The notes: a model not told the origin generated them from the letters alone. Shown: positions 51,151-59,463, counted from the first letter of the stretch. The stretch: DNA of 64,000 nt from Halobacteriales archaeon QS_4_69_225 (GCA_003020965.1 PXRL01000010.1:1-64000), one strand, 5' to 3'. Program-made: numbers and translations.

Positions 51151-51406
51151 CTATTTTGCGACGAACGAACGTGAGGAGCAAATAGCGTCAGCGACGGATT
51201 TGAACCCTGGAAGACGCGCACAGCGAACATCGTGAGCGAGCACGTCTCCCTCCGGTTCAAATCCCGTCGGGCTCGTTCCTCGCTTCGCTCGTCACTCGCC
51301 CGACGTAGTTCGCGAACACTTCGCGTTCGCTCACTCCCGTCGGGCTCGCTATTTTGCGACGAACGAACGTGAGGAGCAAACAGCGTCAGCCACGGATTTG
51401 AACCCT
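51138..51406 (+). repeat. Array of tRNA-Arg 3'-end and T-arm fragments
   Basis: A 71-bp block starting CCCGTCGGGCTCGCTATTTT occurs at 51138-51208 (its first bases are the tRNA 3' end) and again at 51336-51406 with two mismatches. The tRNA T-arm/3' end GGTTCAAATCCCGTCGGGCT recurs at 51254-51275. Inverted T-arm pieces (GGATTTGAACCCT) occur near 51195-51207 and 51393-51406. Each block also has the hairpin-capable pair GCTATTTTGC/GCAAATAGC. This is a tandem tRNA-derived repeat array, typical of repeated integration and excision. Confidence 0.85.
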
Positions 51407-51539
51407 AAGGAAAAAAACGGCGACAGAGTCTCCGAACTGCATAGTTCGCCACTCCGGAGCTGGCTGTTATGCGCCCCTGTTTTTGGATCGGAACGCCTCA
51501 ACCACGAACAGTACAGGTAAATTTTCAGCGCTACCATAT

Positions 51540-51706
51540 CTAACTAAAATTTGTCAGTATATATTCGCGTCAGAGTGTTCAAACGCGAGATAACATAGAT
51601 GCAGAGTATTCCCTGCTGGCGTCCGCCAGTCCCATTTTGGTTAGAAAGCCGCTCTCCGATACGCCGTACATAATACTTTCCAAGGGTTCCTGTCCTAACC
51701 AAAATT
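51540..51706. promoter_or_regulatory. Three copies of a CTAACyAAAATT motif upstream of fic
   Basis: CTAACTAAAATT at 51540-51551, ATTTTGGTTAG (inverted) at 51634-51644 and CTAACCAAAATT at 51695-51706. The region is AT-rich (for example GTCAGTATATATTCGCG at about 51554-51570), unlike the flanks. The copy nearest to the gene lies about 50 nt before ATG 51755, upstream of a TATA-like GATATTA (51716-51722). It is a candidate operator set for the Fic protein's own HTH or another regulator. Confidence 0.5.
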
Positions 51707-51754
51707 CGTGCCCATGATATTAGTGTTGGGCCGAACTACGACGGAATAACACAG

Positions 51755-52903
51755 ATGCCACGCGAATCTCTCCCGGAAGCAGCACCCGGCAAGTACCGGT
51801 CGTTCGGTGACGGTGCGTATTATATTCCGGATGAACTCCCCCCCGAGACTGAGATAAAAATGTCTGACGATCTTCGGGACGCCATCGAGAACGCCGTCCT
51901 GCAGCTGGGACGACTGGGGGGTATCGGTGAGGAGACGGACACGAGTCCGCTGCTCTATACCACGATGATTCGTCGCGAGGCCGTCGAATCGGTTCTGATC
52001 GAGGGAGCAGATGTCGATATCGAGGAGATGTTCAGACCGGGGCAGATCGAGGGTGACAGGACCACTGAAAAAGACGTACAGGAGGCGATCAACTACGAAG
52101 AAGCCGTTCGTTTCGGTGCTGAGGAGATCGATGAGACTGGTGAAATCACTGTCGACCTCATCCACCGCCTTCACCGCACGCTTCTGGAGGGAGCCCGCGA
52201 CGAGGCAAAGCACATCGGAGAGTTCCGCCACGGCCCAGTACACATTCCCCCGCCATCGAGAGCCGAGGAGCGATTCGTTCCCCCGGCCGCGCACGAGGTC
52301 CCGCGACTTGTGAAAAATCTGGAGCGGTACGTCGAGTCCGGTGGAGCCTACCACAACCTCGTTGATAATGGCATCGTTCATTACCAGTTTGAGACAATCC
52401 ATCCCTACGGAGACGGGAATGGTCGTCTCGGACGGGTGCTCATCACTCTCCAGCTCGTCCGGGACGGATATCTCAATCGGCCCCTCCTCTACCCGAGTGC
52501 CTACTTCAACGAACACAAAGTGGAATACGTCCGCCGGATGCGGGCGGTGAGCGAAGAGGGAGCCTGGGAACCGTGGCTGGAGTTTTTCATCGAGGGCATC
52601 GGGCAACAGGCGGAACACGCGTTTGACCGGACAGGCGAACTCCGGGATCTCCGCCGTGAGTACGAACGTGAGTACGGGCACGAGAAGACGGCCACGGACC
52701 GGTTGGCGATGCGACTGTTCCAGCGACCGTACGTGGACGCCGCGACCGTGGCTGAGATGCTCGACGTCACCGATCAAACGGCCCGGAACGCGCTCTCCGA
52801 GTTAGAGGCGAGTGGCATCTTAGAAGAGACGACGGGAAAGCAGCGCTACCGCGAGTACAAGGCGATCGATATCTTCGACATCCTTTCCCGGCCGGTGGAG
52901 TGA
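51755..52903 (+). CDS. Fic family AMPylase-like protein with C-terminal HTH
   Basis: 382 aa, MPRESLPEAAPGKYRSFGDG. Fic core HPYGDGNGRLGR at 216-227 (catalytic His216; the family's HPFxxGNGRxxR with Tyr for Phe) and an N-terminal inhibitory helix of type [S/T]xxxE[G/N] (SVLIEG, 79-84), so it is a class II Fic, self-inhibited. The C-terminal 100 residues include an HTH-like part: FQRPYVDAATVAEMLDVTDQ, TARNALSELEASGILEETTG. Such proteins transfer AMP or other nucleotidyl groups to target proteins. No antitoxin gene is adjacent. Class and motif are firm, target unknown. Confidence 0.9.
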   Translation: MPRESLPEAAPGKYRSFGDGAYYIPDELPPETEIKMSDDLRDAIENAVLQLGRLGGIGEETDTSPLLYTTMIRREAVESVLIEGADVDIEEMFRPGQIEGDRTTEKDVQEAINYEEAVRFGAEEIDETGEITVDLIHRLHRTLLEGARDEAKHIGEFRHGPVHIPPPSRAEERFVPPAAHEVPRLVKNLERYVESGGAYHNLVDNGIVHYQFETIHPYGDGNGRLGRVLITLQLVRDGYLNRPLLYPSAYFNEHKVEYVRRMRAVSEEGAWEPWLEFFIEGIGQQAEHAFDRTGELRDLRREYEREYGHEKTATDRLAMRLFQRPYVDAATVAEMLDVTDQTARNALSELEASGILEETTGKQRYREYKAIDIFDILSRPVE

Positions 52904-53059
52904 CGCGCTCGGTAATCGGTGAACCCGAAGATACCAGCCCTCTCGCCGGACAGTCGGCTGATTGTCTCCGGATGGCGTAGCACGTCGCCCATCGATGCGT
53001 ATCTGAGCAACCGCTCGTTTCTCGCTTCGCTCGTCACTCGCCCGACGTAGTTCGCGAAC

Positions 53060-53443
53060 GCCCTGTATTTGCTCACTCCTGTCGGGCTTGTCTTGTTTCG
53101 AACGAGGCAGAATGGGTTTGACGATTCGAGCGGTTCGTCACGAGATACCGACGCGATTCGAGAGCAGGACGGCCCGGAGTTGCCGGAGTGGCTCGATGAG
53201 GCGGTACGAGAACCCCGGAGTCCGTGAGGGACGCTCAAGACGGGATGGTTGGGATCATGCAATCAGCGGCTAAGTCGTCCTCCGATGCGTGCAAGAGAAG
53301 CTACAAAAACCGGCTCTCGCCCCCTCGAATTACTTGATATCGCCTCTATCGCTCCGCACTCATCGTCCGTCTGGTGGCTGAGGATATGGCCAGCAGTGGG
53401 GGTGACGACCCGCTATTCGTCGGGGTGGCGTCGGCGTCTCGGG
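53060..53443. other. Right border region with a coding scrap
   Basis: About 380 bp. A frame just right of the repeat reads RTRQNGFDDSSGSSRDTDAI, REQDGPELPEWLDEAVREPR and ends SP, TGA about 53226: a plausible truncated protein end, with no start. The remaining sequence up to the dihydropteroate synthase stop shows only spurious frames. Confidence 0.4.
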
Positions 53444-54592
53444 TCATTTCCGTTCCAGCGCAGCCCCGATCGAGTCCGCCATTGAGGCCAACTCGGGATC
53501 GTCGGTGGGAAGATCATCGAGGAAATCGACGAACGTCCGTGGGGTGCCCGAAAGAACCAGGGTACCGTCGGAAATAGCTGCCGGCAGGTCGTTCAGCTCG
53601 GCTATCTTCTCCGCTGTGTCGGCTGCTCCGCCCGGCAGACTCTCGATCGAGAACGTGAGACTACTCGCTCGGGCGGGGCCGTTCACCGCTCGGTCGCTCA
53701 CCGAGAAATGACGTCGCATCTCTCGTCGTGTGACACCGGAAAGCTCGGTCACGTTCACCGGACTCGTCCGGTTGATATGCTCCCTTCCGAGTGCATGCGC
53801 GACCTGGACGACGTCGTACGTCTCTTTGGTGTCGTGAGTGCGGATGACGTGTGCTCCCCGGTCGACCTCCAACGCCGCCGCAGCCAAGCTCACCGCGAGT
53901 TGATCTTCCGTCTCCGGCTGGTTCGCGAGATCACCCAAGAAATCTTCCCTGTTCGTCGCGGTCAGTATCGGGCATCCGAACGCTCGGAACTCGGAGAGCC
54001 GCCTGAACATCTCCCGGTTGTCCTCGTACGTTTTCCCGTCGTACCATCCACCGAACGCGGGATCGACGATCGTACGATCGGTGACCCCGCCCCGTTCGAG
54101 GGCTTCGAACACGTCGTCGACGGTCTTCAGCGCCCCCGGGCGATCGAGGTCCGGCGGACTCGCCATCTTGATAACCGGGACGTCGTATGCCTCGCATGTG
54201 GACCGCATCTCCGGGTCAGCGAATCCACACACGTCGTTGATGATGTGGAATCCCTTCTGGATCGCCTCTTCGGCCACCTCGGCGTAGCGCGTCTCGATCG
54301 AGAACACCGTGTCGCTCTCGACGTTGTCGATCACCTCGGCAGCTGCTTTCAGTCTCTCGAGTTCGTACTCCGGCGACTTCGTCTCGTACTTCGGGTTGGC
54401 GGACTGTAGCCCGATATCGATGATATCGGCGCCGGCAGGGACCAACTCTTCGTCTACCACCGCTGCCGCTTTCTCGGCGTCGACGTGGACGCTCGGCTCG
54501 TATCCGGAGTTCTCGCTCATGTTCAGAACGCTCATCACCTTCGGCTCGTGTCCGTCCCCGATGGAGAGGTCGCCGACCTCGACGGTCTTCAT
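53444..54592 (-). CDS. folP: Dihydropteroate synthase-like protein (folate/pterin pathway)
   Basis: 382 aa, MKTVEVGDLSIGDGHEPKVM. DHPS TIM-barrel signatures: KVMSVLNMSENSGYEPSVHV, AGADIIDIGLQSANPKYETK, SIETRYAEVAEEAIQKGFHI, INDVCGFADPEMR, VIKMASPPDLDRPGALKTVD. The C-terminal part (AALEVDRGAHVIRTHDTKET) is also conserved. It condenses a pterin with p-aminobenzoate-like substrate in folate or modified-pterin synthesis. Gene symbol by family. The 77-aa gene lies 46 bp upstream on the same strand. Confidence 0.88.
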   Translation of the reverse strand: MKTVEVGDLSIGDGHEPKVMSVLNMSENSGYEPSVHVDAEKAAAVVDEELVPAGADIIDIGLQSANPKYETKSPEYELERLKAAAEVIDNVESDTVFSIETRYAEVAEEAIQKGFHIINDVCGFADPEMRSTCEAYDVPVIKMASPPDLDRPGALKTVDDVFEALERGGVTDRTIVDPAFGGWYDGKTYEDNREMFRRLSEFRAFGCPILTATNREDFLGDLANQPETEDQLAVSLAAAALEVDRGAHVIRTHDTKETYDVVQVAHALGREHINRTSPVNVTELSGVTRREMRRHFSVSDRAVNGPARASSLTFSIESLPGGAADTAEKIAELNDLPAAISDGTLVLSGTPRTFVDFLDDLPTDDPELASMADSIGAALERK

Positions 54593-54638
54593 TACGCAAA
54601 CAAGAGCGGGAAGCCGCTAATACCCAGCGGAAGACGAA

Positions 54639-54872
54639 CTACTCGGCCCGGAGTGTCACGTTCCCGCCCTCCGGTGAGACGCGGGAGTCCGGAACGTCCG
54701 CCCCGTTCAGCTTCGCCGTGTCGAAATCGTGAGCGACGTTCTCGATATCGAACGAGAGATCCTCGACGTGGTCTGACCCATCGACCCGGACATCGACGAT
54801 TTCACCGTGTTTGACCCGGCAGGCCCCTGCCTCTCCGGGTGCGGCAGCGACGAGGGGCCGAATCCCCGCCAT
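54639..54872 (-). CDS. Small hypothetical protein, upstream of folP
   Basis: 77 aa, MAGIRPLVAAAPGEAGACRV; a GTG codon at VKHGEIVDV could be the true start. Beta pattern GEIVDVRVDGSDHVEDLSFD, IENVAHDFDTAKLNGADVPD, RVSPEGGNVTLRAE. No family recognised. Placement suggests co-transcription with folP. Confidence 0.55.
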   Translation of the reverse strand: MAGIRPLVAAAPGEAGACRVKHGEIVDVRVDGSDHVEDLSFDIENVAHDFDTAKLNGADVPDSRVSPEGGNVTLRAE

Positions 54873-54919
54873 TCGCCTTCTGTCGCCGCGATTTTACGCC
54901 CCGAAATCGAAGGCAAAGC

Positions 54920-55477
54920 GTGAACGGACAGCCCCGGCCGCGCCCGGAGTTGCGCGCTGCGCTCCATGACGCTCTCGCCGCGGACCGCGAGTCGTTCCGG
55001 GCGACCGTCGACCGGCTCGCGGCCGAACACGGCTTCGACGCGGCGGGACTCGAGACGACCCCGGAGGCGTTCGACCCGCCGGCGTGTCTCGGCACACTCA
55101 CCGCCCCGGAGCGACGCCTCGTGTGGCGCGCCCGGACGCTGGAAGAGGCACCGCTCGGCGTCGTGCTCACCGGCGCGGCCTACCACGACAACCCGCTACT
55201 GTACGCCAACCGCGCGACCCGCCGGCTCACGGGCTACAGGCTCGCGGAGCTACGGGGCGACAACCTGCGGCGGCTCCAGGGCCCGCGGACCGACGCCGCG
55301 ACCGTCGCTAAGCTCCGCGAAGCGCTCCGCGGGTGGAGTTCCGTCACGGTCGAGGTGTGCAACTACCGCGCCGACGGCACGCAGTTCATCAACCGGGTTT
55401 CGCTCGTTCCCGTCCCAGACGAAAACGGTACCGTCGAGCACTGGTTCGGCCTGCAGGCGGCCGTCGACGAGCGGTGA
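54920..55477 (+). CDS. LOV-like PAS domain protein lacking the photoactive cysteine
   Basis: 185 aa from GTG 54920 (VNGQPRPRPELRAALHDALA). A helical N-terminal part (to about 75), then a PAS/LOV domain: APLGVVLTGAAYHDNPLLYA, NRATRRLTGYRLAELRGDNL, RRLQGPRTDAATVAKLREAL, VEVCNYRADGTQFINRVSLV, ENGTVEHWFGLQAAVDER. LOV domains carry GxNCRFLQG with a flavin-adduct Cys; here it is GDNLRRLQG with Leu116. The remaining FMN contacts (Asn in NYR, Gln in GLQ) are kept. Function: probable flavin or redox sensor without adduct chemistry. No output domain. Confidence 0.82.
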   Translation: MNGQPRPRPELRAALHDALAADRESFRATVDRLAAEHGFDAAGLETTPEAFDPPACLGTLTAPERRLVWRARTLEEAPLGVVLTGAAYHDNPLLYANRATRRLTGYRLAELRGDNLRRLQGPRTDAATVAKLREALRGWSSVTVEVCNYRADGTQFINRVSLVPVPDENGTVEHWFGLQAAVDER

Positions 55478-55546
55478 CCGTCGCCGATCATCTGCAGTTC
55501 GATCTCGCCCCCGGGGACGCGATAGCGCCGGAGTCGCCGACGGACC

Positions 55547-55993
55547 CTACCCGAGGTCCAGCCGCATGCAGGTGGCCGAGTCCGGACACAGGTCCGTGAA
55601 CTCGGTCGTCTGCCGGACGGCCGGCGGGACGGCCTCGCGGTCGATGGTCTCGTAGCCGCGCCGCCGGAAGAACCCCGCCGCGGTCGTCGTCAGCAGGTAC
55701 AGCCCCCCGACACCGCGCTCCCGGGCGCGGTCCTCGAGGGCGTCACACAGCGCGCCGCCGTAGCCGCGGCCGCGGTACGGCTCCGCGACGACGACCGACC
55801 GGAGGAGTCCGTCGGAGCCGTACGCCTCGAGGCCACCCGCCCCGACGACGGCGTCCCCGTCGCGGGCGAGGAAGAAACACTCCGGCTTCGCCCGCACGTC
55901 GTCGTCCGGTAGCCCGCCGGCCGCGAGCAGCGCCTCGACGCGGTCGATGTCACCGCGCTCGATTGGACGGAGGGCGATAGAGGGGTCGGTCAT
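55547..55993 (-). CDS. GNAT acetyltransferase, ArsN2-like
   Basis: 148 aa, MTDPSIALRPIERGDIDRVE. The GNAT core: VGAGGLEAYGSDGLLRSVVV, AEPYRGRGYGGALCDALEDR (P-loop for acetyl-CoA RGRGYGG), YLLTTTAAGFFRRRGYETID, FTDLCPDSATCMRLDL. The DLCPDSATCM end is the mark of arsenic-resistance ArsN2 acetyltransferases. Substrate may be a small thiol- or As-containing compound; unproven. Preceded by a degenerate stretch. Confidence 0.82.
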   Translation of the reverse strand: MTDPSIALRPIERGDIDRVEALLAAGGLPDDDVRAKPECFFLARDGDAVVGAGGLEAYGSDGLLRSVVVAEPYRGRGYGGALCDALEDRARERGVGGLYLLTTTAAGFFRRRGYETIDREAVPPAVRQTTEFTDLCPDSATCMRLDLG

Positions 55994-56430
55994 GAGGTCT
56001 CTCTGACCCGAGCCGCTGCCCGGTGGCCGAGGGCTGTCTCCGCTCCTCCCGCCGCGGGGCGTCCCTCAGCAGGCCTCACCGGCGGGCCCCGTGCGACGGT
56101 GATTCGGGTCCGGCCGCACAGTCGGACGGTGATGCGGCGGCACTTTCGAAGACGGTGGGCGACCCCGTACGCACGGCGTCCGGCGACGGCCGTGCCGGCG
56201 AGGGCGGCAACGGTCGGCTCCCGGGCCGAGGTCACGGGGGTCGGTTCCGGTGTCGTCGCCACGGCGCGAGCCGCCGATCGCGAGGGCGGCGTCCCGCTCG
56301 CGGACCGTCGCGCGCTGCTCGGCCGGGTCGAGGCCGTCCTGCTCGTCGGTCACGGTCGCATCTCGTCGAGGACCGCGTGCCGTTCGTCTCCCCGGGACTC
56401 GCCCTTCGGCTTCGGTTCGGACATCTTAGT
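55994..56430. pseudogene. Decayed small gene region upstream of the ArsN2-like gene
   Basis: On the minus strand ATG 56424 opens MSEPKPKGESRGDERHAVLD, EMRP, then a stop; two bases over, reading resumes TDEQDGLDPAEQRATVRERD, AALAIGGS. The two pieces look like one acidic, helical protein disrupted by a frameshift. An AT-richer upstream block (CATAAGGGCACACTGACGTT) is a possible promoter. No family can be named. Further frames on this stretch are Arg-rich and not supported. Confidence 0.4.
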
Positions 56431-56605
56431 GTGTGCTAACGTCAGTGTGCCCTTATGACGTTCGGGTGTTGTCGACGCCGACGCGCCGGTCGAAGACCAG
56501 TCCGGCCGGCAGTACCTCCGGGCCGTCCTGTGTGACGGCGCCCGCGCCGATCTCACGAGCCGCTCCGACCGGGAGATTGTTTGCGGCCTCGCCCCTGTGT
56601 CCCCT

Positions 56606-57148
56606 ATGCCACGACTCGACGGCCGGACGCAGTCGGAGCTCCCGGACGACTACCGGTATCTGCTGTCGGAGGAGGCGATGGGCGAGATCAACCTCCTGAC
56701 GGTCATGGCGAACAACCCCGACGCCCTCCAGGCGTACATGCGGTACGGCTCCGCCCTGTGGGAGGACTGCGGCCTCGGGGCGGCCGACGTCGAGCGCGTC
56801 ATCCTGGCGGTCGCCCGGGAACTCGATTCGGCCTACGAGTGGCACCAGCACCTCCCCGTCGCCCGCGAGCGGGGCGTCGCCGAGACGGAATTGGCCGCAA
56901 TCGCCGAGAACCGCCTCGACGACCTCGACGACCGGCGGACGGCGATCGTCGAGTACGCGCGGGCCGTCGCAACCGACGACGTCGACGACGCCGTCTTCGC
57001 GGCGGCCGCCGACGTTCTCGACGACTCGACGCTCGTCGGCGTGACGCTGCTGGCGACGCACTACCTCGCCACACAGCGGTTCCTCGCCGCGCTGTCGATC
57101 CCCATCGAGGCCGACGAGGCGTTCGTCGGCTGGTCGGTCGACGGCTGA
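56606..57148 (+). CDS. Carboxymuconolactone decarboxylase/AhpD-like protein
   Basis: 180 aa, MPRLDGRTQSELPDDYRYLL. AhpD-like all-helical pattern: NLLTVMANNPDALQAYMRYG, SALWEDCGLGAADVERVILA, VARELDSAYEWHQHLPVARE, VEYARAVATDDVDDAVFAAA, GVTLLATHYLATQRFLAALS. The CxxC redox pair of classical AhpD is not present (only one Cys in EDCG; the E-x-x-H-x-x-x-A region is YEWHQHLPVA). So it is a non-peroxidase member; substrate unknown. Confidence 0.82.
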   Translation: MPRLDGRTQSELPDDYRYLLSEEAMGEINLLTVMANNPDALQAYMRYGSALWEDCGLGAADVERVILAVARELDSAYEWHQHLPVARERGVAETELAAIAENRLDDLDDRRTAIVEYARAVATDDVDDAVFAAAADVLDDSTLVGVTLLATHYLATQRFLAALSIPIEADEAFVGWSVDG

Positions 57149-57227
57149 CGGACTCGCCGCCCTCGCCCGGCACGACGAACGGACCGGTCAGTAACGTACT
57201 TCATCGGCACCCGTCAATACCCAACGG

Positions 57228-58100
57228 ATGACCTACGATTACTCGGGGGACGCCCACCGGGAACTCGTCGCGGCCTACCGGGCCGACGAGTCGCCCTTCC
57301 CGACCGACGCCTCGACGGCGTACCCTCGCCGCGACGCTCTGCGCGACGAGCTTCCGCTCCTCAGGCAACTCCTGTTTCCCTGCTGCTGGAACGCGACGGA
57401 GCTGCTCGACGACCCCGAGACGACCCGCGCCCGGCTGACCGACCTCGGCGCCTGTCTCCACCGGGGTATCGCGGCCTACGCCGGGCCCGAAACGGACGAC
57501 CCGGCGGGAATCGTCGACCGGACGCTCGACCGGCTGCCGGCGATCCGGCGGACCCTCAAGAAGGACGTCGAGGCCGCCTACAAGGGCGACCCCGCCGCGA
57601 AGAGCTACTGCGAGATCATCCGGTCGTATCCGGGCTTTCAGGCCGTCCTGATCCACCGCGTCGCCCATCGTCTCTACGAAATAGAGCGGTTCGCCTACGC
57701 CCGCGAGCTCGCCGAATACGCCAAGACCGAGACCGGCATCGACATCCACCCCGGGGCGAAGATCGGCGAGTACTTCTTCGTCGACCACGGGACGGGCGTG
57801 GTGGTCGGCGAGACGACGACCGTCGGCGACTGGGTCCGAATCTACCAGAACGTCACCCTGGGGGCGCTCCACTTCGAGGAGGCCGAAGACGCCGACAACC
57901 TGCTGGCGAAGGACTACAAACGTCACCCCGACATCGGCGACCACGTCGTCATCGGCGCCGGGAGCAACGTCCTCGGCGCGATCGAGATCGGCGACGACGT
58001 GAGCATCGGCGCCAACTCCTGGGTGACCGACGACGTCCCCGACGACACGAGCGTCTTCGTCGCCGATCACCCCGACCAGCGGCGGAAGTCCAACGACTGA
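57228..58100 (+). CDS. cysE: Serine O-acetyltransferase (EpsC-type)
   Basis: 290 aa, MTYDYSGDAHRELVAAYRAD. Helical N-domain, then the SAT region KSYCEIIRSYPGFQAVLIHR, VAHRLYEIERFAYARELAEY, then hexapeptide repeats GIDIHPGAKIGEYFFVDHGT, GVVVGETTTVGDWVRIYQNV, HPDIGDHVVIGAGSNVLGAI. The His in DIHPGAKIG and DHGTG are catalytic positions in the family. It makes O-acetyl-serine for cysteine synthesis. EpsC-type length. Ends in a 180-bp convergent gap. Confidence 0.92.
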   Translation: MTYDYSGDAHRELVAAYRADESPFPTDASTAYPRRDALRDELPLLRQLLFPCCWNATELLDDPETTRARLTDLGACLHRGIAAYAGPETDDPAGIVDRTLDRLPAIRRTLKKDVEAAYKGDPAAKSYCEIIRSYPGFQAVLIHRVAHRLYEIERFAYARELAEYAKTETGIDIHPGAKIGEYFFVDHGTGVVVGETTTVGDWVRIYQNVTLGALHFEEAEDADNLLAKDYKRHPDIGDHVVIGAGSNVLGAIEIGDDVSIGANSWVTDDVPDDTSVFVADHPDQRRKSND

Positions 58101-58280
58101 TACTGATTACTGCGAACCGTTACCGCCGTGTACCGGGCGAATCGGTCGCTTAGCGCCAGCATCTCTCTGTTTTCGGTCACTGCGCTGAATATTACCGCAA
58201 TAATCGGTATGAGTGCGACTCCGGGGTGCGGTCGCGACACGATGCACGCACGCCGGCGACCGGTCGCTGTCCCGGTGGAC

Positions 58281-59138
58281 TTACATGTCGAGTACTTCCC
58301 GCGAGGCGGCCGCGGGGACGGGCGACACCGTCACGGACGACGCCACCGACGGGACGTACACCTGCGTGTTCAGCTCCTTCGTCGCCGCCGTCGGTACCTC
58401 GCCGACGGGGAGCTTCGTCCGCTTGACCTCGATTCCGTCGCCGTCGGTGAACCGCAACAGCACGTCGGTCTTCATCGACTCGCCGTCGTTGCTCACGCTC
58501 GCCCTGATACGTGCCTGTCGGCCCTGGAGCTCGTCGACCGGCGCCTTCTTGCCGTCGTCGTACAGGGCATAGCGGTCGACGCTGACCAGCTCCGCGCCGT
58601 CGGTTTTGACGTAGGCGAAGAGGTCCTCGCCCATCTGAGAGAGCATCGACTCGACCTCCGGGTCGTCGACGAGGACGATGATGGGGTTCAGCCCCGCCCG
58701 GACGTCGCTGGCGATGGTGCCGCGCTGGCCCCGGTCGGCGGTCTTCATCCGCTTGTACCCCTCGAGGAACGTCTCCGCCTGGCTCGGGAACTCCCCGTCG
58801 AAGTAGTCGTACAGCTGCTCCAGCTCGTCGTCGAAGTTGATCAGCGGCGGCAGCGGCTTCACGTCGCCGTCCGGCACCCACGGACGGCTGCTTGTCGTCG
58901 GCGTCGGGTCGGCCGGTGCCGTCCGCTCGGCCCCGCCGTCGCGGTCGAAGTAGCTCAGCGCCTCGAGCACGAACCCCATCATGGCGCTGACGGCGCTGAC
59001 GCCGATGACGACCCAGCTGAGGGTCGTGGCGACGGCCTCCGGAAGCGTCTGCTGGAAGACGATGACGAACGACGACGTCACCACCAAAACGAGGACCAGG
59101 AACGCGCCGAGACCGGGCGTGCGATCCCCGTCAGCCAT
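58281..59138 (-). CDS. Haloarchaeal membrane protein, N-terminal two helices and soluble domain
   Basis: 285 aa, MADGDRTPGLGAFLVLVLVV. Two hydrophobic segments (LGAFLVLVLVVTSSFVIVFQ, LSWVVIGVSAVSAMMGFVLE), a linker, then a soluble domain: PPLINFDDELEQLYDYFDGE, TFLEGYKRMKTADRGQRGTI, SMLSQMGEDLFAYVKTDGAE, MKTDVLLRFTDGDGIEVKRT. No family recognised. It overlaps by 8 nt with the next small membrane gene, so the two may form a complex. Confidence 0.65.
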   Translation of the reverse strand: MADGDRTPGLGAFLVLVLVVTSSFVIVFQQTLPEAVATTLSWVVIGVSAVSAMMGFVLEALSYFDRDGGAERTAPADPTPTTSSRPWVPDGDVKPLPPLINFDDELEQLYDYFDGEFPSQAETFLEGYKRMKTADRGQRGTIASDVRAGLNPIIVLVDDPEVESMLSQMGEDLFAYVKTDGAELVSVDRYALYDDGKKAPVDELQGRQARIRASVSNDGESMKTDVLLRFTDGDGIEVKRTKLPVGEVPTAATKELNTQVYVPSVASSVTVSPVPAAASREVLDM

Positions 59139-59352
59139 TGACCTGCGTGACGTCGTCGACGGCGCCCTGGAGCGTCTGCACGAGGTGGCCGACCCACAGG
59201 CCGACGGTCACGCCCAGCATCACCGACACCAGCGCGACCTGCTGTGTCGGCTCGATCGGCGCGACGGCCGCGGTTACGCAGCCGAGTCCCGACAGCACCA
59301 TCAGTCCGTACTGGATGACGGTCTCCCGGCTCGGGTCGCGAATCCGAATCAT
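59131..59352 (-). CDS. Small two-helix membrane protein
   Basis: 73 aa from ATG 59352 (MIRIRDPSRETVIQYGLMVL). Two hydrophobic segments: YGLMVLSGLGCVTAAVAPIE and VALVSVMLGVTVGLWVGHLV. Its stop lies inside the start of the following gene on the same strand, implying coupled translation. Unknown function. Confidence 0.65.
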   Translation of the reverse strand: MIRIRDPSRETVIQYGLMVLSGLGCVTAAVAPIEPTQQVALVSVMLGVTVGLWVGHLVQTLQGAVDDVTQVNG

Positions 59353-59463
59353 ACCGTCACCCACGACGCCCGCCCGGATTAATTCGACGCTCCGGTCCCG
59401 TCGGGCCGGGAGGGTGACGTCCCGCCGCGAAGAACTGAACCGCCTGCGGGCCCGACGACGCGT

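Larger units (their letters stand above)
51271..53059 (+). mobile_element. Putative small integrated element at tRNA-Arg carrying a fic gene
   Basis: Direct repeats 51271-51317 and 53013-53059 (47 bp, one mismatch, GCTCGTTCCTCGCTTCGCTC) bracket 1.7 kb. The homology continues degenerately on the right (GTTCGCTCACTCCCGTCGGG at 51327 versus TTTGCTCACTCCTGTCGGGC at 53069), ending in a decayed copy of the tRNA 3' end. The DNA between is AT-richer than the flanks. Inside is only the fic gene; no integrase or replication gene remains, so the unit may be a remnant or a non-autonomous cargo. Directly downstream of tRNA-Arg. Confidence 0.6.

Noticed and set aside
51138..53100. A site-specific integrase or transposase in the fic element
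   Set aside because: No reading frame in or near the element shows the R-H-R-Y or DDE patterns; only fic is intact. The element is thus called a remnant or cargo.
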